Shown here: one piece after another, positions 41,895-51,218 of the stretch
Layout: each line of letters opens with the position of its first letter
How positions within the stretch are numbered: the first letter of the stretch is position 1
DNA from: Granulicella sp.
GTDB lineage: Bacteria > Acidobacteriota > Terriglobia > Terriglobales > Acidobacteriaceae
Length of the DNA: 64,000 nt
Assembly: GCA_025408425.1 (NCBI GenBank)
Contig: JANXYX010000005.1
Span: 1 to 64,000, forward strand
Reading direction: 5' to 3'
The notes under the pieces: generated by a model
What the model was told of the DNA's origin: nothing
The model's input: only the letters and a program-made list of their open reading frames with translations
Databases searched by the model: none
Position numbers and translations under genes: made by a program

Positions 41895-42929
41895 TCACTT
41901 CACCAGCTCCGTCGCCAGATCCACATACAGGTCCACCGCCTCCAACAACTCTTTTTTGGCAATCTTTTCATCAGGCGTATGCGCCACATGGATCGAACCC
42001 GGCCCCAGCAAAAACGGCTCACCCCACGCCGTCAGCGAAGGAATATCCGTGGTGAACTTCGCAACCATCGTCGGCAGGTTCCCCACCTTCCTCATCCTCA
42101 CAAACGGCAGCTCCAGGCTGAACTCCACATCCGCCCGGTTCCCCACCGTCTTCACAATCGCCTGCTTCGTCTCCTCCGCCGGCCCCACCAGCCGAATCAG
42201 CAGATGCGCCTCAGCCTTGTCCGCAATCACATTCGGCGCCCGCCCGCCCGAGATCAACCCGATATTCAGCGTCGAAGGCCCAATCTCCGGCTCCACCGGC
42301 AGCGGCAGCGCCATCACATCGTTCAGCGCCGACACCAGCTTGTCGATCGCCGACTCCCCCAGCTCCGGATACGCCGAGTGGGCCATACGCCCCTTCGCCC
42401 GCAACTCCACCCGCAACGCACCCTTCGAGGCAAGCGCCAGCCGATTGTCCGTAGGCTCCCCATTAATCAAAAACCTCGACCCCTTCGGATGCAGGTTCGC
42501 CACCGCCGCCCCAGCCGAATCCCTCTCCTCTCCCACAACAAACAGCAACCCAACCTTCACCCCACCCTCACGCAACCGGTCCGCGGCAGCAACCTGCGCC
42601 GCGATAATCCCCTTGGCGTCGCAAGTCCCGCGGCCATACAGAAACTCGTCATCCTCCGTGCACCCAAAGAACGGCGGCACCGTATCCATGTGGGTCGAAA
42701 GCACCACATCCGGCGTCACCCCCGGCAAAGCCGCATATACATTGAACCGGTCACCGTCACCGCACCCCGGGGTGCTGTCTGAGGCCGGCTGGGCTACCGG
42801 CATGCACTCCACCGCATAGCGCTCGTTGCTCAGATATTCACGCAGAAACGCCCCCGCCAGACCCTCGTGGTAAGTGGTGGACTCAATATCGACAAGCCGC
42901 TTTGTCAGTGCAATCGGATCAATCGCCAT
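41895..42929 (-). CDS. M20-family zinc peptidase (ArgE/DapE/ACY1-like)
   Basis: A 344-residue metallohydrolase. Metal site motifs are LSTHMDTVPPF, GRGTCDAKG and the catalytic pair in VVGEERDSAG. The dimerisation domain begins near SKGALRVELRAKGRMAHSAY, and the final His is in IHVAHTPDEKIAK. Members cut N-acyl amino acids or dipeptides, such as acetylornithine, succinyl-diaminopimelate or acetyl-lysine. The sequence does not settle which, and no biosynthetic neighbours help. ATG 42929 is the start. It is divergent from an alpha/beta hydrolase and ends at a strong terminator. Confidence 0.9.
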   Translation of the reverse strand: MAIDPIALTKRLVDIESTTYHEGLAGAFLREYLSNERYAVECMPVAQPASDSTPGCGDGDRFNVYAALPGVTPDVVLSTHMDTVPPFFGCTEDDEFLYGRGTCDAKGIIAAQVAAADRLREGGVKVGLLFVVGEERDSAGAAVANLHPKGSRFLINGEPTDNRLALASKGALRVELRAKGRMAHSAYPELGESAIDKLVSALNDVMALPLPVEPEIGPSTLNIGLISGGRAPNVIADKAEAHLLIRLVGPAEETKQAIVKTVGNRADVEFSLELPFVRMRKVGNLPTMVAKFTTDIPSLTAWGEPFLLGPGSIHVAHTPDEKIAKKELLEAVDLYVDLATELVK

Positions 42930-42992
42930 GACCTACAGAATACGTCACGCGTGATTGCAGCTTCATAGGAACGTGACGATAGACTGATCAAG

Positions 42993-43694
42993 ATGACGCA
43001 ATCCGCACCAACTCACTCCCAAATAAGGTCCATCGAAGACCTTCGGGGCCCAGCGGGCAAGCTCGAAGCAGTACTTAACACTGGTCGCCCCGACGCCCCC
43101 TACGCCGCCATAGTCTGCCACCCCCACCCAAAAGGCGGCGGCACCCTGCACAACAAAGTCGTCTACCACACCATGAAGGCCTTCTCATCCTTCGGACTGC
43201 CGGTGGTGCGCTTCAACTTTCGCGGCGTCGGATTGAGTGAAGGCGAGTTCGACAATGGCCACGGGGAGCAGAACGACGTCCGCGCCACCCTTAGCTGGAT
43301 GGAGCACAACCTCAAGCGCCCCATCCTTTTTGCCGGATTCTCTTTCGGGTCGCATGTCGGCCTACGGGCCTGCTGCGGCGATGTCCGAGTGAAAGGCCTG
43401 ATCGGCTTGGGCTTACCTGTCCGGGCCGAAGGCCGTAACTACACCTATGGCTTTCTACCTCTATGCCTGCGGCCTAAACTATTCATCAGCGGCGACCACG
43501 ACGAGTTCGGGCCGCGCGAGCAAGTAGAAAAAATTCTGGAGAAGGCACCCGAACCGAAGCAACTCTTCTGGGTAGAAGGTGCAGATCATTTCTTCCAGGG
43601 CACACCGTCCTCCCCGGGCTCCAAACTGACAGTAATGCAGGGCCACATGCGTTCTTGGCTACAGGAAGAGTTCGGCTTGATCGAAGCGCGCTAG
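42993..43694 (+). CDS. Alpha/beta hydrolase
   Basis: A 233-residue hydrolase. The oxyanion region is AAIVCHPHPKGGGTLHN and the nucleophile elbow GFSFGSHVG holds Ser. Acid in SGDHDEFGP and His in EGADHFFQG complete the triad. This is the short cytoplasmic type (COG2945-like) often annotated as a dienelactone hydrolase-like esterase; its substrate is unknown. ATG 42993 has weak upstream purines. It converges on another alpha/beta hydrolase ending at 43715, unrelated in detail. Confidence 0.88.
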   Translation: MTQSAPTHSQIRSIEDLRGPAGKLEAVLNTGRPDAPYAAIVCHPHPKGGGTLHNKVVYHTMKAFSSFGLPVVRFNFRGVGLSEGEFDNGHGEQNDVRATLSWMEHNLKRPILFAGFSFGSHVGLRACCGDVRVKGLIGLGLPVRAEGRNYTYGFLPLCLRPKLFISGDHDEFGPREQVEKILEKAPEPKQLFWVEGADHFFQGTPSSPGSKLTVMQGHMRSWLQEEFGLIEAR

Positions 43695-43714
43695 TCACCT
43701 TTCGGATGCACTGC

Positions 43715-44629
43715 TCAGACCACCTTAAGACGCCGCAGACTCTCGCTCGGATACCGCATCGCAAACGACGGAGCATCCGGCATCGGTACGGACAGCCAAT
43801 CTCGCATCGCCTGATTGCAGATCTCCGGCATCTCTTCAAACGGAATATGGCCGGCCCCTGGAATAACGAGCAACTTCGCCTGAAGGAGTACCTCCTGAAG
43901 TTGCCGGGCGGACTGGAGACCGACGGCGCGATCCCGGTCGCCCCAGATCAGCAAGGTCGGCTGAGCCGCAAGCAGCGGCAGCGCCGCCTCCAGCAGACTC
44001 ATATCCAGATACCAGCGTTGGACGATTTGCAGCACATGGTCGACGGTGCCGGGGGTGCCAAGACCAGCCGTGTACCCCTCCAGTGCTTCAGCCGTAACCC
44101 TTGATGGATCGCCATACATCCGACCGAGGGCGGTCGCCTTCAAGATAGTTGGCAGCCTCGGGATGAGACGCGCAAGCCATGTGCCTGGGCGGCTCTTGTA
44201 AAAGCTTATGAGTTGGCGACCCAGATTACAGAATGGGTTTGCCGGCGCGAATAGAATCAGCTTCCGAACACACCGCGGATGACGGGCAGCCAGCATCATT
44301 GCCACGGCGCCACCATGAGAGTGACCGGCAACATCCGCTTCGCTCAGGCCGAGCGCATCCATAAACACAGCAACACGGTCGGCGATAGCTTCCAACCCAG
44401 CGTCCAGCCCCGGCACTCTGTCAGACTCGCCCATATTTAAGAGATCGATCGCAAATACGTTCGAATCTGCAGCGAGGTCGAGGATATTGGAACGCCAGTT
44501 CCGAGCCGAGCCAACAAGTCCATGAATCAGCAGCAGAGGTCTTCCCGAACCAGCACGCTGGAAGTGCACCCGCACTCCATCGACTAAAACGAAAGATTCC
44601 TCGATAAAACTGTTTACTTTGGTGTGCAC
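43715..44629 (-). CDS. Alpha/beta hydrolase
   Basis: A 304-residue hydrolase of the classical type. HGLVGSARNW is the oxyanion loop, AGHSHGGAVAMMLA the nucleophile elbow, LLIWGDRDRAVGL the acid loop, and GAGHIPFEEMPE the His loop. It resembles lipases, haloperoxidases and MenH/BioH-like esterases but I cannot assign a substrate. I chose GTG 44629 because GAGGCG lies 9 nt upstream; the frame reaches TTG 44644. It is monocistronic, with a 359-bp region between it and the divergent sensor kinase. Confidence 0.87.
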   Translation of the reverse strand: MHTKVNSFIEESFVLVDGVRVHFQRAGSGRPLLLIHGLVGSARNWRSNILDLAADSNVFAIDLLNMGESDRVPGLDAGLEAIADRVAVFMDALGLSEADVAGHSHGGAVAMMLAARHPRCVRKLILFAPANPFCNLGRQLISFYKSRPGTWLARLIPRLPTILKATALGRMYGDPSRVTAEALEGYTAGLGTPGTVDHVLQIVQRWYLDMSLLEAALPLLAAQPTLLIWGDRDRAVGLQSARQLQEVLLQAKLLVIPGAGHIPFEEMPEICNQAMRDWLSVPMPDAPSFAMRYPSESLRRLKVV

Positions 44630-44644
44630 AGACCCACGCCTCAA

Positions 44645-44988
44645 CTCAGTGGAAAGCGCGCTCGCCTAACAACATTCAATGGCGCAATTCTTCCCACGTC
44701 AATGTTACAGCAATGTTAATTGTCACCATGAGGGATAGCCTGCAAGCTTCCCAAAAGTCCCTATTGCGTTATCAGGAATCGCCAACCAATAATGTGAGAG
44801 AGATGTCTAATCTATGGCTAATGGAACAAAGTACGATTCCCAACGATCAGTAAGAATCATCAAAGGGTATCCGTATAATTGAATGCGTTATGGTTTTACG
44901 TATCTATTAGCTTCAAAGCACTTGTTAGTTGTTCATAGTAAAGTCTCCGCATTTGGTGCAAAAAATGCTGTATACACAGCGATAGTGA
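44645..44988. promoter_or_regulatory. Divergent upstream region of hydrolase and sensor kinase
   Basis: No gene-like frame. TATAAT at 44874-44879 is a possible -10 for the kinase gene, without a good -35 box. A short inverted repeat GCTGT-ATAC-ACAGC (44967-44980) lies just before the kinase start. AATGTTA occurs twice near 44702. Confidence 0.35.
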
Positions 44989-47976
44989 ATGAATAACGCC
45001 TTTCAAACACGGATTTTGGCAGTCGCTCTCGCCGTCGCCACCTTGGCGGTCTGCATCTTTGCTGCGCTCAACGTTCGTCAGGAAGGTGCTTTTGACGTTC
45101 CAACTGATGGTGCATGGTGGGTCGAAGCCAGTAATGGCCTGCGCGCCGAGAGGGTTCCTGCGGACTCTCCCGCCCAAAAAGCTGGTGTACGGCCAGGCGA
45201 CATCCTTCAGGCCATCAACGAGCGCCCGACTCCCCGGCTTGCGCCTTTCGTTCGCGAGACCTTCCGCAGCGGCATCTGGGCTCATGCCACGTATTCGATC
45301 CTCCGGCCCAATGCTCGCACCCCTGATCCAAATGATGGAGCCAGGCTCGACATTCAGGTAATTCTCGAACCCAAGGACAGATCCATCAATCAAGGCATGC
45401 GGCTCATTGCCTTGGTTTATCTGTGCATTGGGATCTATGTACTCTTCCGGCGTTGGACCGCGCCAAAATCAACTCACTTTTATGTCTTTTGCCTCGTCTC
45501 TTTTGTTCTGTATGCCTTCAAGTACACGGGGCAATTCGACGTTTTGGATTGGATGGTCTATTGGGGAAACGTAGCCGCGGCCGCGATTCAGCCAGCGCTC
45601 TTTCTGCATTTTGCCGTAAGCTTCTCGGACAACTTCGCCGCTGAGCAGCGCAATCGCATCCGGCGGCGGTTGCTCAGTGCGTTTCTGTATATTCCGGGGC
45701 TCTTTCTCATCGGCTTACAGTTCGCAGCCATTCACTTCTGGTCGGCCACCGAGGTCTTGCTGCACCGTCTCGACCAGATTGCCGTTGGCTACCTGGCTCT
45801 CTATTACGTCATCGCAGCCGTGGTGTTCCGTGTCCGCTACCGGCGCGCCGAATCCGCGCTGGAACGCCAACAACTAAAATGGCTCACCCGCGGAACCTTG
45901 CTTGCGGTGCTACCTTTTACGATCTTCTACGTCATTCCCTATCTTGCGGACCGTTCTGTCCCAGACCTGTTGACCAAAGTTGCGGGCCTTTCACTAGTGT
46001 TCCTGCCACTTACCTTCAGTTGGGCCATCGTGCGTTACCGCTTGATGGATGTCGATCTCATCTTCAAACGCGGTGTAACCTATACTCTGGCTACCGCCGC
46101 CCTGGTAGGCCTCTACTTTGGTATCGTCGCGGTGACAGCCGAGATGGTGAGGATGCGGCTACCCAGCCTCCGAATCTACGGTCTAATCGCCGGAATTATT
46201 GTTACTGGCATAGTCTTTGATCCGTTGAAGAGGGCGATTCAGGCTCAAGTCGACCGCATCTTCGAACAGAAGCGATTCGACTATCGTGAAACTCTGATTG
46301 ATTTTGGTCGTGGACTCAACTCTCAGACCGACATTCGCACGCTCGTCGATTCAATCGTAGAGCGCCTTCCCCAAACGCTGTTGGTGACACGTGTTGCTGT
46401 CTTTCTCGCCGATGAGAACGACGTGTCCGCATCCGGCAGGCAATTTCAAATGGCGGCATCTCACGGTCTCACCAACTTGCAGGCCGCTGACCTGAGATCT
46501 CTCGATGTCCGCTTCCTCGACTTTGACCGTCCAGGCGCCAACAGTCATATCTTTCTAGAAAATCCTCAACAGGTTCTACGACTCCCTGAGCCGCAACGCC
46601 GCAGCGCAGGCCGCCTGGATCTGAATTACTACCTGCCTTGTCGCGTAGCGAATCGAGAGGGTGCCGGAACCAGAACCGTTGCCGTTATCGGGTTGGGGCG
46701 GACGGATGACGGTGATTTTCTCTCCAGCGAAGACATGGAGCTTCTCGAGTCCCTCGCTGGCTACATAGGTATCGCCATCCAGAATGCCCAGCTCTATCGC
46801 CGCTTGGAGCAGAAAATCACTGACTTCGAGCGCCTCAAGGAATTCCACGAAAACATCGTAGAATCCATCAACATTGGAATCTTTGCAGTCGATCTGGAAG
46901 ATCGGATCGAGAGCTGGAATGCACAGATGGAAGTCATGTACGCCAAGCCCCGCGCGGACGCACTCCAACAGCCGCTCAGTGCTGTGTTCCCGCCAGACTT
47001 CATTGCACGCTTTGACAGCGTAAGGGGCGAACACGGAACCCACACCCTGTATAAATTCCGCTTGGAGCTGCCTACCGGCGAGGTTCGTATCGCGAACATC
47101 GCCATCGCACCACTGGTTACCCGTAACTTCGTCGCCGTTGGCCGCATCATTCTAGTTGATGACATCACCGACCGCATGCAACTCGAAGAGCAACTCACTC
47201 AGGCTGAGAAGCTTTCTTCGATCGGACTGCTGGCCGCCGGTGTTGCGCATGAGGTCAACACACCACTGGCCGTGATCTCCAGTTACACGCAGATGCTGGC
47301 CAAGCATATGCGTGACGACCAGCGACTCGCTCCGGTGCTTGAGAAGATCACGCAGCAGACCTTCCGTGCTTCGGAGATCGTCAACGGTCTGCTCAATTTT
47401 TCTCGCACTAGTGGCGCAGAGCTCACTGGCGTGAACCTCAACGAACTTCTGCGAGACACGCTGACACTTCTTGATCACCAGTTGAAGACCGCACAGATAC
47501 AGGTCGAATCGGATTTCGATCCCCTGCTCCCCTTGATTCATGGAAATCAAGGCAAGCTGCAGCAGGTGATCTTGAATCTTTTCCTCAATGCAAAGGATGC
47601 GATGTTCGGCAGCGTGCACCCCTCGCTCAGGATTACGACGAGTGAATCGGGTGGACGCGTATTTGTTCGCATCCAGGACTCGGGTGGCGGTATTGAGAGA
47701 GACCATTTGCACCGCATCTACGACCCATTCTTTACAACCAAGACCAAGCCGAGAGATGGCGAACATAAAGGAACGGGTCTAGGCCTCGCTGTCAGTTACG
47801 GCATCATGCAGGAGCATGCTGGCAAGATTCATGTCGAGAGCGAGCTTGGCGTCGGCACTACCTTTCAGCTGGAGTTCCCTGCCTCAGGCGTTCGCACGGC
47901 AATGATCCCGGAGAACCGATTGAATACTGTCAGCGCTGGCGCAGACGAAGTTGGAAGGAAGGCTATCAATGTCTGA
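44989..47976 (+). CDS. PDZ-domain sensor histidine kinase
   Basis: A large membrane kinase (995 aa). One N-terminal membrane helix (9-27) is followed by a periplasmic PDZ-like domain (about 40-130; SPAQKAGVRPGDILQAINER), a multi-helix membrane block (about 138-370), GAF (about 440-600), PAS (about 615-730), HisKA with His754 (LLAAGVAHEVNTPLAVISS) and HATPase (N box VILNLFLNAKDAM, G boxes DSGGGI and GTGLGLAVSYG). A PDZ sensor probably detects misfolded or C-terminal peptide ends in the periplasm. The start is ATG 44989 without a clear site. Its stop overlaps the regulator start by 8 nt, so the pair forms one coupled two-component system. Confidence 0.93.
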   Translation: MNNAFQTRILAVALAVATLAVCIFAALNVRQEGAFDVPTDGAWWVEASNGLRAERVPADSPAQKAGVRPGDILQAINERPTPRLAPFVRETFRSGIWAHATYSILRPNARTPDPNDGARLDIQVILEPKDRSINQGMRLIALVYLCIGIYVLFRRWTAPKSTHFYVFCLVSFVLYAFKYTGQFDVLDWMVYWGNVAAAAIQPALFLHFAVSFSDNFAAEQRNRIRRRLLSAFLYIPGLFLIGLQFAAIHFWSATEVLLHRLDQIAVGYLALYYVIAAVVFRVRYRRAESALERQQLKWLTRGTLLAVLPFTIFYVIPYLADRSVPDLLTKVAGLSLVFLPLTFSWAIVRYRLMDVDLIFKRGVTYTLATAALVGLYFGIVAVTAEMVRMRLPSLRIYGLIAGIIVTGIVFDPLKRAIQAQVDRIFEQKRFDYRETLIDFGRGLNSQTDIRTLVDSIVERLPQTLLVTRVAVFLADENDVSASGRQFQMAASHGLTNLQAADLRSLDVRFLDFDRPGANSHIFLENPQQVLRLPEPQRRSAGRLDLNYYLPCRVANREGAGTRTVAVIGLGRTDDGDFLSSEDMELLESLAGYIGIAIQNAQLYRRLEQKITDFERLKEFHENIVESINIGIFAVDLEDRIESWNAQMEVMYAKPRADALQQPLSAVFPPDFIARFDSVRGEHGTHTLYKFRLELPTGEVRIANIAIAPLVTRNFVAVGRIILVDDITDRMQLEEQLTQAEKLSSIGLLAAGVAHEVNTPLAVISSYTQMLAKHMRDDQRLAPVLEKITQQTFRASEIVNGLLNFSRTSGAELTGVNLNELLRDTLTLLDHQLKTAQIQVESDFDPLLPLIHGNQGKLQQVILNLFLNAKDAMFGSVHPSLRITTSESGGRVFVRIQDSGGGIERDHLHRIYDPFFTTKTKPRDGEHKGTGLGLAVSYGIMQEHAGKIHVESELGVGTTFQLEFPASGVRTAMIPENRLNTVSAGADEVGRKAINV

Positions 47977-49414
47977 AACAATGGAGATGGCCACGTCCTC
48001 CCAGCAAATGGAACGGACCGCACAAAGCGAAGGTACCCCTCGCATTCTGATCATCGACGATGAGTCCGCTATTCGCGAGTCACTCGACACGCTGCTCACT
48101 CTGGAAGGCTTTACCGTGTCGATGGCTGGAGATGGTACTGCTGGACTCGAACTGGTATCGAGGAACGAGTATGACCTGCTCCTTCTTGATCTAGCTTTAC
48201 CCGGCGAGAGTGGTATCGACTTACTTCCGCGCATCACAGCCATTCAGCCTAACCTTCCAGTCATCATGATCACCGCCTACGGAACCATGGGAAACGTAGT
48301 AGACGCTATTCGTGCCGGCGCAGAGAACTTTGTTCAGAAGCCCTGGGACAATGAAAAGCTACTCGCTGACATTCGCACGGCGATCGCTAGACACCGAGCT
48401 GAAGAAGAGGTTGTTCAACTTAAGCGCACGCTGAAGCAGCGCTACAACTTCGAGAACATCGTTGGCAAGAGCGATCCAATGCTGCGTCTGTTCGACGTGG
48501 TGGCTCAGATCGCTCCAAGTCGTTCTACAGTTCTCTTGCAGGGGGAGAGTGGTACAGGCAAGGAACTGATCGCCAAAGCTATTCATGCGAATTCGCCGCG
48601 TCGTGACAAACCTTTCGTCGCGGTGAATACTGGCGCAGTCCCATCGGAACTCTTGGAATCGACCTTATTCGGCCACGTCAAAGGGGCCTTTACCTCCGCC
48701 ATCAGTGCGAAGAAGGGCCTGTTCGAAGTCGCTAATGGTGGCACGCTCTTCCTCGATGAGATCGGCACCATGGGCATGGATATGCAGGCGAAGATACTAC
48801 GCGTCCTGCAGGATCGGCGGTTCATGCATCTCGGAGGTGTCAGCGAGATCCAGGTAGACGTCCGCATCGTTGCCGCGACCAACGTCAATCTACAGGAAGC
48901 AGTCCGGGAAGGAAAATTTCGCGAAGATCTCTTCTACCGGCTGAACGTCATTTGCCTCGAACTGCCGCCCTTGCGCGCTCGTCGCGAAGACATCCCACTG
49001 CTCGCCTCGCACTTCCTCCGCTTCTATGCGGAAGAGAACGGGACAGAGCCTCGTTCGCTCTCACCCGAGGCTCTTCGTATTCTGATGGACTACGAGTGGC
49101 CGGGCAACGTGCGCGAGTTGGAGAACGCGATGGAGCGAGGCGTGGTGCTCTCTACCAGCAGCACGATTACTCCCAATCTCCTGCCGCCCCAGTTGACCGG
49201 AAGCACCTACTCGTCGAGCCTGCTGGACCACAAGCCGGACGCTTCCCTCTTTGACCTGATGGAGGAGATTGAGCGCCGCATCATCTCAGACCGGCTGGAG
49301 CGTTGCCACTCGAACCAGACCGAGGCAGCGGAGTACTTCAAAATCCCGCTCTCTACTCTGAATCAGAAGATCAAGCGCCTCAATATTGAAGTCAAAAAAC
49401 GCGGCCGCGACTAA
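47969..49414 (+). CDS. NtrC-family sigma-54-dependent response regulator
   Basis: Cognate regulator of the preceding kinase, 481 aa. The receiver domain has acid residues in LIIDDESA and the phosphoacceptor D74 in LLLLDLALPGES. The AAA+ domain has Walker A GESGTGKEL, Walker B GGTLFLDEIG and the sigma-54 contact loop as GAFTSA (usually GAFTGA). A C-terminal Fis-type HTH (HSNQTEAAEYFKIPLSTLNQ) ends it. I chose ATG 47969 because GGAAGG lies about 9 nt upstream. It overlaps the kinase stop. Targets cannot be named; no -24/-12 box was found near the neighbours. The stop overlaps the convergent dehydrogenase gene by 4 nt. Confidence 0.93.
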   Translation: MSETMEMATSSQQMERTAQSEGTPRILIIDDESAIRESLDTLLTLEGFTVSMAGDGTAGLELVSRNEYDLLLLDLALPGESGIDLLPRITAIQPNLPVIMITAYGTMGNVVDAIRAGAENFVQKPWDNEKLLADIRTAIARHRAEEEVVQLKRTLKQRYNFENIVGKSDPMLRLFDVVAQIAPSRSTVLLQGESGTGKELIAKAIHANSPRRDKPFVAVNTGAVPSELLESTLFGHVKGAFTSAISAKKGLFEVANGGTLFLDEIGTMGMDMQAKILRVLQDRRFMHLGGVSEIQVDVRIVAATNVNLQEAVREGKFREDLFYRLNVICLELPPLRARREDIPLLASHFLRFYAEENGTEPRSLSPEALRILMDYEWPGNVRELENAMERGVVLSTSSTITPNLLPPQLTGSTYSSSLLDHKPDASLFDLMEEIERRIISDRLERCHSNQTEAAEYFKIPLSTLNQKIKRLNIEVKKRGRD

Positions 49415-50496
49415 ATTCCCGGCTGAATAACAATCTTCATCGAATCGGCTTGCGGATGCGACGCCAAATCAATCGCAGCGACAGCATCTTCTAACGAAAA
49501 CCGGTGTGAGATCAGATTGGTAAGATCGAAACCGTTCCCATAGCCCTCGAACACCATCCGCGTCACATCATCCTGAATCGCCACCGAAGCACTGTACGAT
49601 CCCATCAGCGTCTTCTCGTCCATACAGACCGCGGCCGGATCGAACGGAGCCTCACCATGCTGCGTGCTCGCAAACAGCATCACCCGTCCACCAGGCCGAA
49701 TCGCATCCATCGCAAGCTTGATCAGCGCATTGCCGCCGACAGCGACCAGTGCCACGTCAGCGCCGCGACCGTCAGTAGCAGCCCTGGCGGCAGCGACCAC
49801 ATCGCCGTTTCCATCCAGCGGATGATGAAGCCCAAACTTCGCTGCCACTGCATGCCGCTCTGCGTATAAATCGCTCGTCAAGACGGTTGCTCCGGTCTGC
49901 CACGCAAGCGCTGCCAGCAGTATCCCAATTGATCCCTGGCCAATCACCAGCACAGTCTCGTCCGCCTTCAGGTCCAGTAGCCGCACCGCCTTGTAGCAAG
50001 TGTTGACCGGTTCGATAAACGCCGCCTGCTCGAACGGAATCTCATCAGGAATCTTCACCAGTCCCCGACGAACGATCCAGTCCATCACTCGGATGTACTC
50101 TGCAAAGCCACCGCCCGAGGGCGAAAACCCCGCTGTGCACCCCACCTTCTTGTACACCTCACACTGGGCAAAGGTCTGCTTGCGGCAGTAATAGCACTCG
50201 CCGCAAGGAATGTGATGGTATGCCATCACGCGGTCTCCAACGATAAAGCCGCGGACGCCTTCGCCCACCTTCACAATTGTTCCCGCCATCTCATGGCCGA
50301 AGACGCGCGGCGCATCGTGCGAACCAGTATGAATCTTCTTTAGATCCGTACCGCAAATGCCACAGGTATGAATCTTTACCAACACTTCGCCGGGTCCAAT
50401 CTCTGGCACGGGAATCGTCTCAACCCGAACATCATTCACTCCGCGATAGACCGCGGCTCGCATGGTAAGTGGAACTTCAATAATTTCGTTCGTCAC
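49411..50496 (-). CDS. Zinc-dependent medium-chain alcohol dehydrogenase in the hopanoid operon
   Basis: An MDR-family dehydrogenase, 361 aa (350 from the internal ATG 50463, which matches the usual MRAAVYRG start). The catalytic zinc site is CGICGTDLKKIH with GHEMAG, structural zinc in CGECYYCRKQTFAQC (four Cys), and the Rossmann turn is GQGSIGILL. The group includes polyol and threonine dehydrogenases. It starts 5 nt after the hpnG stop, in the same operon. A role in reducing ribosylhopane to bacteriohopanetetrol is a testable guess. GTG 50496 is the furthest start; its ribosome binding site is weak either way. Confidence 0.88.
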   Translation of the reverse strand: MTNEIIEVPLTMRAAVYRGVNDVRVETIPVPEIGPGEVLVKIHTCGICGTDLKKIHTGSHDAPRVFGHEMAGTIVKVGEGVRGFIVGDRVMAYHHIPCGECYYCRKQTFAQCEVYKKVGCTAGFSPSGGGFAEYIRVMDWIVRRGLVKIPDEIPFEQAAFIEPVNTCYKAVRLLDLKADETVLVIGQGSIGILLAALAWQTGATVLTSDLYAERHAVAAKFGLHHPLDGNGDVVAAARAATDGRGADVALVAVGGNALIKLAMDAIRPGGRVMLFASTQHGEAPFDPAAVCMDEKTLMGSYSASVAIQDDVTRMVFEGYGNGFDLTNLISHRFSLEDAVAAIDLASHPQADSMKIVIQPGI

Positions 50497-50501
50497 CGGA
50501 T

Positions 50502-51218
50502 TTACACTGCTCCCATTCGATTAGTTCTTTCGACGTCCTTATCTTCAAGAAACTTTGTGATGGTTACTGCAAGCGCCTTAGCTGCAGCGCTGCTTGTCTT
50601 CCCCAGTTGTATCAGTGAACTCCAGTACTGCGGACGTAACGCGACGTATACCAGGAATGGCAACATCTTAAGCTGACCTTCATCGTTGATAAAGCGGTTC
50701 AGGTCCGGCAGTTTTGCGCCCGGCCCATCGGAGACAGCCTTGAAACAGTACACCGGAATACTGCGAATTTGCGCGAGTCTTGCGATCACAGATGCTTCCA
50801 TGTCGACCAAAGCCGCTCCGTAACTACTGTGGAGTCGAACCTTTTCAACTTCGTCCGCGACTCGTGGTGTCGTTACCAGACGCTGTTTTCGATTGTCACT
50901 GGTCAACAAGAAGCGTTCGCCGGTAAGTGAATCGATAATCTCTGAGACGACATAGCAACGGCCAGGTTCTACCTCTTCGTCCAATGCACCCGCCCAACCG
51001 ACGGAGAGCACCATGTCGAGCGTGCCGATGTGCTCCGCTGCAGCAAAACTGCGCAGAGCAGCGTGTGTCCCCATACCGCCGCATACAGCAATGTGCTCAT
51101 CCTCTCCCGAAGCCCTCACCCAGATCGAGATCCCTTTCGTCGGCGAGTCCACACGGTCCCAACCTCGAACCAGAGGCTTCAACTCGCCGGGCAGCGCTGC
51201 AAGTATCGCAATCCTCAT
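50502..51218 (-). CDS. hpnG: Hopanoid-associated nucleoside phosphorylase HpnG
   Basis: HpnG removes adenine from adenosylhopane to give ribosylhopane. The 238-residue protein has the nucleoside phosphorylase fold: MRIAILAALPGELKPL, the GMGTHAALRS phosphate loop, VLSVGWAGALDEEVEPG, and VDMEASVIARLA with the ribose-binding Met-Glu. The C-terminal 'FKAVSDGPG' fits. I chose ATG 51218, whose first bases overlap the hpnA stop (ATGA), over the longer frame from 51251. Position within the cluster hpnH-x-hpnA-hpnG supports the assignment over a generic MTA/SAH nucleosidase. Confidence 0.88.
   Translation of the reverse strand: MRIAILAALPGELKPLVRGWDRVDSPTKGISIWVRASGEDEHIAVCGGMGTHAALRSFAAAEHIGTLDMVLSVGWAGALDEEVEPGRCYVVSEIIDSLTGERFLLTSDNRKQRLVTTPRVADEVEKVRLHSSYGAALVDMEASVIARLAQIRSIPVYCFKAVSDGPGAKLPDLNRFINDEGQLKMLPFLVYVALRPQYWSSLIQLGKTSSAAAKALAVTITKFLEDKDVERTNRMGAV

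Noticed and set aside
41979..42782. 267-codon frame antisense to the M20 peptidase
   Set aside because: Extremely Arg/Pro/His-rich, no ribosome binding site, mirror of a clear enzyme gene.
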